A stretch of 34,164 bases of DNA from positions 1 to 34,164 of the forward strand of contig NZ_WTVS01000058.1 in NCBI RefSeq assembly GCF_012911005.2, given 5' to 3'. How positions within the stretch are numbered: the stretch's first letter is position 1; the number at the start of each line of letters is the position of its first letter. Below, piece by piece: positions 14,844 to 22,498 of this stretch. Source of the DNA: Aromatoleum toluolicum (lineage in GTDB: Bacteria; Pseudomonadota; Gammaproteobacteria; Burkholderiales; Rhodocyclaceae). The position numbers were made by a program, and so were the translations under genes. The notes beneath the pieces are model-generated. The model was not told the DNA's origin. It was given only the letters and a program-made list of their open reading frames with translations, and searched no databases.

Positions 14844-16063
14844 TGGAACAGGCGCCGATCGGCAACGCAGAGCCGCAAAACCAGATCGAATACATCCAGC
14901 AGAGCCGGGAAGCCCACCACTACTCGCCGGGCATCCAGAAGCTGTACGACATGGCGCTCTCCTACTTTCCGGACGCCGAGCGGGGCAACCAGGAAGGCAA
15001 GCCGGCGGTGTGGTCCACCGGCCTGATGGAAGCGCCGCTGCTGTATGCCTGCGACACGATTCCGATGGCGGTGTATGACCTCGGTCGTCTGGGTTCGGCA
15101 GTGGAGGCTGCGGAGTTGTCGGAAGACATCTTCGACATGCCGAAGGAAACCTGCTCGATGGTTTCGGCGCTGATCGGCGAGTGGTACATGCGCCGCAACA
15201 ACTCGGTCAAGAAGGTGGTGGCCCTGTCCACCGTCTGCGAGCCCCTCAACATGGGCTACGAGATGATCAAGGAGTTCGGCTTCGACATCCACCGCGTCGA
15301 GCAGGTGATCCGTCCCGTGCAGGGCGGCGAGGAGCGGCTGGAGCAGATGGTCAAGTTCCTCGCCAGCGAGATCGAGGACGTGGCGCTCTTCCTCACCGGC
15401 AAGCCGGTGGATGAGAACAAGATGCGCACGGAAATCGCCCGCATGAACCGGCTGATGGCGAAGTTCCGCGAGATTCTCAAGCTGCGCGTGAAGAATCCGA
15501 TGTACATCAAGAGCCTGCCCACGCTGTTCTTGCTGATGGGGTCGGGGCACTACTTCGGCAAGCCGCAGGAGTACGAGGTCCTGCTCGACGAGCTGATCGA
15601 GGAACTGAAGACCGCCGAGTTCGTGCCCTCGCCGATGGGGAAAATCATTCCCCTGACCTGGGTCGGTGCCCGCGGCCTGGAGTTCGGGGTGTACAAGGCC
15701 GTCGATGACCTGGGCGGCGCGCTGCTGAGCTGGTTCACGCCGAACCCCTACGACCGCGTCTGGAACGAAGACATTCCGCCGCTGGAGAGCATGGCGCGTT
15801 TCATTCTCGACTACTTCGTCACCGGCTCGCCGGTGAACCAGATCAAGTTCATCGAACAGATGATCGAGGAGTCGGGCTCCAAGGGGATGCTCTTCTACAC
15901 CTACATCGGCTGCCCGTATGGCGGCATGCACGTCGAGCTGTTCCGCAACCATTTCCACCAGAAGGGCGTGCCGAGTTCGGGCCTGGAAGGCAGCTGGCAG
16001 GTGGGCGCACCGTCCGGACAGCTCATCACCCGCGTGCGCGCCTTCATCGAGATGTTGTCCTGA
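14831..16063 (+). CDS. 2-hydroxyacyl-CoA dehydratase/BcrB-like catalytic subunit
   Basis: A 410-residue HGD-D family protein. Cys74 (YACDTIP), Cys108 (ETCSMVSA) and Cys136 (STVCEPLN) lie at the positions used for the catalytic Fe-S cluster in this family; Cys361 (YIGCPYGG) is further down. With the fusion protein's HGD-D half it completes a two-subunit catalytic core, so the three genes supply all four BCR modules (two ATPase, two catalytic). The ATG lies inside the end of the previous gene, behind an AAAGGAGA site, giving equal expression. Two non-identical ATPases favour a reductase of benzoyl-CoA type over a simple dehydratase, which usually uses one homodimeric activator. Substrate unknown. 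Confidence 0.9.
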   Translation: MHAVMEQAPIGNAEPQNQIEYIQQSREAHHYSPGIQKLYDMALSYFPDAERGNQEGKPAVWSTGLMEAPLLYACDTIPMAVYDLGRLGSAVEAAELSEDIFDMPKETCSMVSALIGEWYMRRNNSVKKVVALSTVCEPLNMGYEMIKEFGFDIHRVEQVIRPVQGGEERLEQMVKFLASEIEDVALFLTGKPVDENKMRTEIARMNRLMAKFREILKLRVKNPMYIKSLPTLFLLMGSGHYFGKPQEYEVLLDELIEELKTAEFVPSPMGKIIPLTWVGARGLEFGVYKAVDDLGGALLSWFTPNPYDRVWNEDIPPLESMARFILDYFVTGSPVNQIKFIEQMIEESGSKGMLFYTYIGCPYGGMHVELFRNHFHQKGVPSSGLEGSWQVGAPSGQLITRVRAFIEMLS

Positions 16064-16177
16064 GTGGCATGAGCCCCTGCGGCTTGCGTTAGGGCATGGA
16101 TCGGGGTTGGACGGCGGTGCCGCTCAATCCCGATCGTGCATGAACAGTTCCATCACATGTTCCAAAGGACGACGGTC

Positions 16178-18319
16178 ATGGAGACAAAAAAAGACATTTA
16201 CTGCTTCGTTTGCCCCAGTCACTGCGCGCTTAAAGCCACTTTCGACGAAAACGGCAAGATGATAAAAGTCGTTGCCGACGCCGGTAGCGGACAGCATGTC
16301 GACATCTGCGACTGCCGGAAAGGGCCTGTCACCATTCCCGAAGCGCACAGCCACGGCAAGCGCCTGCAGTTCCCGATGAAGCGGGCGGGTGAGCGCGGCG
16401 AAAACAAGTGGATCCGGATCACCTGGGACGAGGCGCTCGACACCATCGCCGAGAAGATGACGCACTACCGGGACACCTACGGCCCGGAGAGCATCGCCAT
16501 GGTCCTGGGCGAGCCCAAGAGCATGGACTACGCGTTCGCGCAGCGCTTCGCGACCTTCCTGGAGACCCCGAACGTCATCACCCCGGGCAACTACTGTGGC
16601 GTGCAGACCGGCCACGCCGACCAGTTCTCCATCGGTACGATGCACGTCCTCGGGGATACCGGATACGACCCGAAGTGCATCATCATCTGGGGCTCCAATC
16701 CGCAGAATACCGGCAGCAACTTCCGTTGCTTCACCCAGAAGGATGTGGCGCGGGCGATGAAGAACGGCGCCAAGCTGATCATGATGGAGCCGGGCAAGAA
16801 CCGTTACTGCGAGAAGGCCGATCACTGGCTGCGTCTCAAGCCCGGTTCCGATGGGTCGCTGGCGATGGGCATGGCCAAGGTGATCATCGACGAAGACCTG
16901 TACGACAAGGACTACGTCGCCAACTACACGGTCGGTTTCGAGGAACTGAAGAAGGAGGTCGCGAACTTCACACTCCAGGACGTGGCTGACGAAACCTGGA
17001 TCGACATCGAGACCATCCGCACGGTCGCCCGCACCTATGCCACCAGCAAGCCCGGCCTGATCATGTGGGGTAACGCCCTCGAGAACTCGGTTGCGGCGCT
17101 GCAGATCTGCCGCGCCGTCAGCATGCTGCGCGGCCTGACCGGCAACGTCGGGGTGGAAGGCGGTGAGCTGATCAACATCCCGGCGAAGTTCGGTCGTCCA
17201 GGGCGCTTCTATTTCGACCGCAGCCATCCCCGTCCGACGCAGAAGTCGATCGGCAAGGAATTCCCCATCGCCATGGGCGCGGCCTACGTGCCGACGCAGT
17301 CGCTGGTGCAGACGATCCTTTCGGAGGATCCCTACCCGGTAAAGATGGCGATGTGCCACGTCACCAATCCGCTGCTGACCTATCCGGATTCGGTCGCCAC
17401 CTACGAAGCCTTCATGAAGGTGCCTTTCCTCGTGGTGGCCGAGATCTTCCCGACCTCCACGACGGCGATCGCCGACATCGTGCTGCCGGCGGCATTGCCG
17501 CTGGAACACAACTCGATCGCCTATTGGCCGGCCTGGCTCGGTCACATCCGCGCGATGCCCAAGTGCGTCGAGCCGCCGGGCGAGGCGTGGCCGGATTCGA
17601 GGATGATCAACGAACTGGCCAAGCGCATGGGCATGCGCGAGCACTTCTTCGAGGACTGGGAAGAGTGCCTCGACGTCATGATGGCCGACTCGGGAATGAC
17701 CTACAAGGAATTCTGCGAACCCGACAAGCGCGTCATCCATCCCACCAAGACTTACCTCAAGGACAACCCGGAGCGCTACTTCAAGACGCCGTCGGGCAAG
17801 TTCGAGTTCTATTCGCAGCAGATGGTGCAACTGGGCATCAGCCCCTTGCCGACATTCAAGGAAGTCTCGACGCAGCGTTTCAGCAAGGAGCAGTGGGAGC
17901 GCTATCCGCTGTACCTGACCAACGGCAAGGAAGGGGCTTACTTCTCCTCGGGTTACCGGCACATCGAGGGCATGAAGAAGTACAGCGCCGAGGCGATCTG
18001 CGAGTTGAATCCGCGGACCGCGTCCCGGTACGGGCTCAACGAAGGCGAGATGATCTGGATCGAGTCGCGCAAGGGGCGCATCCAGCAGCGCCTGAAGATC
18101 TCCGAGCACGTCCACCCCAACGTCATCGTGGCTGCTTTCGGCTGGTGGGATACCGAGGCGGAGCACAACGAATACGACTGGCGCAGATACAACATCAACA
18201 TCCTCACTGAGGGCGATGGGGCCAACTGCCCGGCGACCGGTTCGGTGCAGTTGCGCGGCGTTCCCGTTCGCGTCTACGCCGAAAAACAGTCGTGGGGAAA
18301 TGAGCGCGCTGACGCATAA
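16178..18319 (+). CDS. cytoplasmic molybdopterin (Mo/W-bisMGD) oxidoreductase or hydratase
   Basis: A 713-residue DMSO-reductase-superfamily protein. A [4Fe-4S] motif opens it: Cys9, Cys12, Cys16 (CFVCPSHC) and Cys46 in CRKG. Bis-MGD binding segments follow (IIIWGSNPQNTG; MMEPGKNRYCEKADHWLRLKPGSDGSLAMGM; the C-terminal FEFYSQQM and LTNGKEGAYFSSGYRH regions). Cys140 (GNYCGVQTG) sits where the metal ligand is expected. There is no Tat signal and no adjacent iron-sulfur or membrane subunit, unlike thiosulfate, polysulfide or DMSO reductases. A stand-alone soluble enzyme such as acetylene hydratase is a fair comparison. The ATG at 16178 has AAAGGA 8 bases upstream; a GTG 14 codons earlier (16136) is less likely. 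Probably hydrates or oxidises the reductase product; this is inference. Confidence 0.88.
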   Translation: METKKDIYCFVCPSHCALKATFDENGKMIKVVADAGSGQHVDICDCRKGPVTIPEAHSHGKRLQFPMKRAGERGENKWIRITWDEALDTIAEKMTHYRDTYGPESIAMVLGEPKSMDYAFAQRFATFLETPNVITPGNYCGVQTGHADQFSIGTMHVLGDTGYDPKCIIIWGSNPQNTGSNFRCFTQKDVARAMKNGAKLIMMEPGKNRYCEKADHWLRLKPGSDGSLAMGMAKVIIDEDLYDKDYVANYTVGFEELKKEVANFTLQDVADETWIDIETIRTVARTYATSKPGLIMWGNALENSVAALQICRAVSMLRGLTGNVGVEGGELINIPAKFGRPGRFYFDRSHPRPTQKSIGKEFPIAMGAAYVPTQSLVQTILSEDPYPVKMAMCHVTNPLLTYPDSVATYEAFMKVPFLVVAEIFPTSTTAIADIVLPAALPLEHNSIAYWPAWLGHIRAMPKCVEPPGEAWPDSRMINELAKRMGMREHFFEDWEECLDVMMADSGMTYKEFCEPDKRVIHPTKTYLKDNPERYFKTPSGKFEFYSQQMVQLGISPLPTFKEVSTQRFSKEQWERYPLYLTNGKEGAYFSSGYRHIEGMKKYSAEAICELNPRTASRYGLNEGEMIWIESRKGRIQQRLKISEHVHPNVIVAAFGWWDTEAEHNEYDWRRYNINILTEGDGANCPATGSVQLRGVPVRVYAEKQSWGNERADA

Positions 18320-18400
18320 CTTCAAGGCCGCGGCGGCGAGGGAGCAATGAGACCCCGGTCGCCGCGCATTCCGGATCGATCGATTGAAAGAGGGAATCTT

Positions 18401-20521
18401 ATGGATTCACCCGTTGTTACCCTGACCCGAAACGGCGCCATCGCCGTCGTCACTATCGACCGTCCGCCGGTCAACGCGCTCTCTGCCGATGTTCGCCGCG
18501 GCTTGCTCGACGCCTTCGACGAACTCGCCGACGACCCGGGCGTCGCCGGCGTGGTCCTCGCCTGTGCGGGGCGCACCTTCGTCGCCGGGGCGGAAATCTC
18601 CGAATTTGGCACCCCTGCCTTCTCCGAGGCGGACCCGAACGACGTCCATGCCGCCATCGAAAACCTGAATATTCCGGTCGTCTGCGCACTGCACGGCACG
18701 ACGCTCGGCGGCGGCATGGAACTGGCGCTGGCCTGCCATTACCGCATCGCCACGCCGACGGCCAAGCTCGGTTTGCCGGAAGTCACGCTCGGCCTGTTGC
18801 CGGGCGGAGGCGGGACGCAGCGCTTGCCGCGCCTGATCGGTGCGGCCGATGCGCTGGAGATGATGCTTTCCGGCGCTCCGATGTCGGCCCAGACTGCACT
18901 CGAGAAGGACCTCATCGACGTGATCGTCGAAGGCAACCTGCTCGAGGCTGCACAGCGTTTCGTGGGGGAACTGGTCGCCACGCGCGCACCGCTTCGTCTG
19001 GCGAGTGAGGTCGACGTCGATCGCGCCAGCGTCTCGCCGACACTGTTTGCGGAAACGCGGACCTCGCTGGCGAAGAAGGCCCGTGGCGCCATCGCTCCGG
19101 CACGGATCGTGGATTGTGTCGTGGCGGCGGTGACCCGACCCTTCGCCGAAGGACTGAAGTACGAGCGCGACCTGTTCGTCGAATGCATGAACTCCCGGCA
19201 GTCGGCGGCGCTGCGCCACGCGTTCTTCGCCGAGCGCGAAGCGGGCAAACTTCCTGGCAACCTCGCCGGCAACGCCAAGGACATGGACCTGCGCCCGATC
19301 AGGAAGGTCGGCATCGTCGGCGCAGGAACGATGGGCGGCGGCATTGCGATGAACTTCCTCAATGCCGGCATTCCAGTCGTGCTGCTGGAGGTCAAGCAGG
19401 ATGCGCTGGAGCGCGGCCTCGGGCTCATCCGCAAAAACTACGAGGCGACGGCAAGCAAGGGTCGAATGACGCTCGAACAGGTCGCCCAGCGCATGGCCTT
19501 GTGCAGCGGCTCGCTCGAGTATGCCGAACTGCAGGATTGCGATCTCGTGATCGAGGCGGTGTTCGAGAACATGGACATCAAGAAGGCCGTGATGACCCGC
19601 CTGGGTGAAGTGTGCAAACCCGGCGCGATCATCGCCACCAATACCTCGACGCTCGATGTGGACGTGCTGGCCGCTGCGAGCGGCCGCGCGGCCGATGTGG
19701 TCGGCATGCACTTCTTCAGCCCGGCCAACGTGATGCGCCTGCTCGAAGTCGTGCGCGGGCGCGACACCGCGCCCGAGGTACTGGCGACGGTGATGGGCCT
19801 GGCCCGGACCATCAAGAAGGTGGCAGTCGTTTCCGGTGTCTGCTTCGGCTTCATCGGCAACCGCATGCTCGAACCCTACCTGCGCGAATGCGAGTCCCTG
19901 CTGCTCGAAGGTGCGACGCCGACGCAAATCGACCACGCCGTCGAAGCCTTCGGCATGGCGATGGGACCCTGCCGCATGATCGACATGGCGGGCGTCGATG
20001 TCGCCGCCAAGGTGGTGCTCGAACGCAGGAAGGAGGGCGCGCTGCCGGCCGACCCGAGCTATCGCACGGCGTGCCAGATGCTGTTCGAGCTCGGCCGTCA
20101 CGGTCAGAAAACGGCTGCCGGCTACTACCGGTACGAAGGCCGCACGCCGGTCCATGACCCGGAGGTCGACCGGGTCATGGAAGGCCTTGCCGCGCAATAC
20201 GGCATCGCGCGTCGCAGCGACATCAGCGACGAGGAGATCGTCGAGCGCTGCCTGTATCCGCTGATGAACGAAGGGGCAAAGATCCTCGAGGAGGGGATCG
20301 CCTACCGTGCAGGCGATATCGACATCGTGTGGCTCAACGGCTATGGCTTCCCGGCGCTGAAGGGTGGGCCGATGCATGCCGCGAACGTCATCGGTCTGGA
20401 ACAGATCGTGGCGTGCCTCGACCACTATGCCGACAAACGCGGCAACGCATTCGGCTACTGGACGGTGGCCGGGCTGCTCGGCGATCTGGCGGCCGCCGAG
20501 CGAGCGTTCGGTGACGCTTGA
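18401..20521 (+). CDS. bifunctional enoyl-CoA hydratase/3-hydroxyacyl-CoA dehydrogenase
   Basis: A 706-residue FadJ/FadB-like protein. N-terminal crotonase domain (about 1-190) with FVAGAEISEFG and LHGTTLGGGMELALAC as oxyanion-hole segments and PEVTLGLLPGGGGTQRLPR carrying the general-base glutamate. The dehydrogenase NAD-binding domain begins near residue 302 (VGIVGAGTMGGG), followed by VGMHFFSPANVM with the catalytic histidine, FIGNRM, and the C-terminal 3HCDH domain. It hydrates a 2-enoyl-CoA and oxidises the 3-hydroxyacyl-CoA. The start at 18401 follows AAAGAGGGA; a longer reading from 18347 has no support. It lies 81 bp after the Mo/W enzyme. Confidence 0.93.
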   Translation: MDSPVVTLTRNGAIAVVTIDRPPVNALSADVRRGLLDAFDELADDPGVAGVVLACAGRTFVAGAEISEFGTPAFSEADPNDVHAAIENLNIPVVCALHGTTLGGGMELALACHYRIATPTAKLGLPEVTLGLLPGGGGTQRLPRLIGAADALEMMLSGAPMSAQTALEKDLIDVIVEGNLLEAAQRFVGELVATRAPLRLASEVDVDRASVSPTLFAETRTSLAKKARGAIAPARIVDCVVAAVTRPFAEGLKYERDLFVECMNSRQSAALRHAFFAEREAGKLPGNLAGNAKDMDLRPIRKVGIVGAGTMGGGIAMNFLNAGIPVVLLEVKQDALERGLGLIRKNYEATASKGRMTLEQVAQRMALCSGSLEYAELQDCDLVIEAVFENMDIKKAVMTRLGEVCKPGAIIATNTSTLDVDVLAAASGRAADVVGMHFFSPANVMRLLEVVRGRDTAPEVLATVMGLARTIKKVAVVSGVCFGFIGNRMLEPYLRECESLLLEGATPTQIDHAVEAFGMAMGPCRMIDMAGVDVAAKVVLERRKEGALPADPSYRTACQMLFELGRHGQKTAAGYYRYEGRTPVHDPEVDRVMEGLAAQYGIARRSDISDEEIVERCLYPLMNEGAKILEEGIAYRAGDIDIVWLNGYGFPALKGGPMHAANVIGLEQIVACLDHYADKRGNAFGYWTVAGLLGDLAAAERAFGDA

Positions 20522-20654
20522 GGCGCGCGATCGCCGGCGTGTCGAGGAGCCGATGACGCAGGAACGGCTCCCGCGGTACGGCCGGCTCCCCGGTGAAGGT
20601 CGGCCGCGGACAAGTGGACGCAGACCCCATGCACAAAGAGGGAAGAGGGAAGCC

Positions 20655-21101
20655 ATGACTATGCCGAAAGCGCAGCTGACAACGGAGTTGCCCGTCGGGC
20701 GGGAACCCACCCTGCGGGTGATGCCCTCGCCAGCGGATGTGAATTACACCGGTGACATTTTCGGCGGCTGGATCATGTCGCAGGTCGACATTGCCGGCGG
20801 CATCCTCGCCATCCGTCGTGCGGGGGGGCGTGCCGCGACCGTAGCGGTGAACTCCTTCGCCTTCAAGCAACCGGTGTTCGTGGGCGACATCGTGAGCCTG
20901 TACGCGCAGATCGTGCGGGCAGGACGTACGTCGGTGACGGTCGAGGTGGAAGTGTACGCGCAGCGCTACTTCTCCGAGAACGAGATCGTGAAGGTGACCG
21001 AGGCCACGCTCACCTATGTCGCCGTGGACGACGAGCGCCGGCCGCGCGCGTTGCCGCCGTTGTCGGGCGAGTCGGTGCCAAGGGCGTCCGTGCCGGCGTG
21101 A
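20655..21101 (+). CDS. hotdog-fold acyl-CoA thioesterase (YciA-like)
   Basis: A 148-residue protein with the acyl-CoA thioesterase hotdog signature NYTGDIFGGWIMSQVDIAGG (about 31-50), whose first aspartate is the likely catalytic residue, then VAVNSFAFKQPVFVGDIVSLYA and a VEVEVYAQR strand. It would hydrolyse acyl-CoA and may release CoA from dead-end or overflow intermediates when the pathway saturates. Its start has GGAAGAGGGA upstream. It sits between the hydratase/dehydrogenase and the thiolase in the same direction. The 133-bp gap before it shows no clear terminator. Confidence 0.9.
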   Translation: MTMPKAQLTTELPVGREPTLRVMPSPADVNYTGDIFGGWIMSQVDIAGGILAIRRAGGRAATVAVNSFAFKQPVFVGDIVSLYAQIVRAGRTSVTVEVEVYAQRYFSENEIVKVTEATLTYVAVDDERRPRALPPLSGESVPRASVPA

Positions 21102-21154
21102 GCCGCCCGGCCCATCCAATGAGTCATCCAACAACCTGTTCAGGGACCTGAATC

Positions 21155-22339
21155 ATGAAAGAAGCAGTTATCGTTTCCACCGCCCGTACCCCGATCGGCC
21201 GGGCATTCCGCGGGGCCTTCAACAACACCAAGTCGCCGACGCTGATGGGGCACGCGCTCAGCCACGCGGTACAGCGCGCCGGCATCGACGCGGGCGAGAT
21301 CGAAGACGTAATCGTCGGTACGGTCCTGTCGGCAGGAACTGCCGGGATGAACATCGCGCGCAATGCGGCGCTTGCCGCGGGGATTCCGGTCACGGCCGGG
21401 GCGCAGACGGTCGATCGTCAATGCTCTTCCGGTTTGATGGCGATCGGCATGGCCGCCAAGCAGATCATCGTCGACGGCATGGAGGTTGTGGCGGCGGGGG
21501 GGCAGGACAATATCTCGGCCGTCCAGGCGGGCTATTTCGAGTGGGCGGCCAGGGAGAAGGATCCGAACGTCGAGAAGTTCGCGCCCCACGCCTACATGCC
21601 GATGTTGCTGACTGCGGAGAACGTCGCGAAGAAATTCGGCATCTCCCGCGAGGCGCAGGACCTGTATGCACTGTCGTCGCAGCAGCGCACCGCCGCCGCA
21701 CAGGAAGCGGGCCGCTTCGACCAGGAAATCGTGCCGCTGACCACCATGATGGCGGTGGTGAACAAGGAGACGAAGGAGGTCTCGTACAAGGAAGTGACGC
21801 TCGCGAGGGACGAGGGCAATCGCGCCGACACCACCCTGGAAGGTCTCGCCAGCCTGAAACCCGTGGTCGAGGGCGGGTGCATCACGGGCGGCAATGCCAG
21901 CCAGCTGTCTGACGGCGCCTCGGCCTGTGTCGTCATGGAGCGCAAGCTCGCCGAACGCCGTGGCCTGACCCCGTTGGGCATCTACCGGGGCATCGCGGTG
22001 GCCGGCAATGCCCCCGAGGAGATGGGCATCGGTCCGATCTACGCCATCCCCAAACTGCTCAAGCAGCACGGTCTGAAAGTGGGCGATATCGGGCTGTGGG
22101 AGCTCAACGAGGCCTTCGCGTGCCAAGCTTTGTATTGCCGGGACCACCTCGACATCGACCCGGCGAAATACAACGTCAACGGTGGCGGGATCTCCATCGG
22201 ACACCCGTACGGGATGACCGGCTCCCGTCTGGTCGGGCATGCGCTGATCGAGGGCAAGCGACGCGGCGTGAAGTACGTCGTCGTCACGATGTGCATCGGC
22301 GGCGGCATGGGGGCTGCGGGTCTGTTCGAGGTCTGCTGA
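21155..22339 (+). CDS. acetyl-CoA C-acyltransferase (thiolase)
   Basis: A classical degradative thiolase of 394 residues. The acyl-accepting cysteine is in DRQCSSGL (about residue 90), NEAFA precedes the active-site loop, [11 protein letters not shown] carries the histidine, and CIGGGMG the second catalytic cysteine. It cleaves a 3-oxoacyl-CoA to acetyl-CoA and a shortened acyl-CoA, finishing the beta-oxidation set with the gene two positions upstream. Unlike the SCP-x type thiolase in the left operon, it belongs to the FadA/PhaA group, so the two operons probably serve different steps or substrates. Last gene of the operon; the next starts 159 bp on. Confidence 0.93.
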   Translation: MKEAVIVSTARTPIGRAFRGAFNNTKSPTLMGHALSHAVQRAGIDAGEIEDVIVGTVLSAGTAGMNIARNAALAAGIPVTAGAQTVDRQCSSGLMAIGMAAKQIIVDGMEVVAAGGQDNISAVQAGYFEWAAREKDPNVEKFAPHAYMPMLLTAENVAKKFGISREAQDLYALSSQQRTAAAQEAGRFDQEIVPLTTMMAVVNKETKEVSYKEVTLARDEGNRADTTLEGLASLKPVVEGGCITGGNASQLSDGASACVVMERKLAERRGLTPLGIYRGIAVAGNAPEEMGIGPIYAIPKLLKQHGLKVGDIGLWELNEAFACQALYCRDHLDIDPAKYNVNGGGISIGHPYGMTGSRLVGHALIEGKRRGVKYVVVTMCIGGGMGAAGLFEVC

Positions 22340-22498
22340 TCCGGTTCGGGCTGCGCGCAGGGATCGGGGCCGGTGCATCGTCGTCAGTGCGCCGCGCCAC
22401 CGGTCCCGTGACATCAACGCGTGCGCGATTCCGTTTCGTGACCGACTGCGATAGTCTCTACTTCCCCTGTCCGGCGAGCCTCTGCGCACACCTGCGGA

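Noticed and set aside
14831-16063. Simple (R)-2-hydroxyacyl-CoA dehydratase assignment
   Set aside because: Kept as an alternative only: two distinct ATPase domains and an Alvin-type ferredoxin fit a BCR-type reductase better.
16178-18319. Formate dehydrogenase or respiratory thiosulfate/polysulfide reductase
   Set aside because: Cysteine, not an in-frame UGA selenocysteine, is at the metal-ligand position, and there is no Tat signal and no iron-sulfur or membrane subunit beside it.
18407-20710. Long minus-strand frame opposite the hydratase/dehydrogenase gene
   Set aside because: The plus strand carries complete crotonase and 3HCDH motifs; the antisense product is arginine/histidine-rich with no domain.
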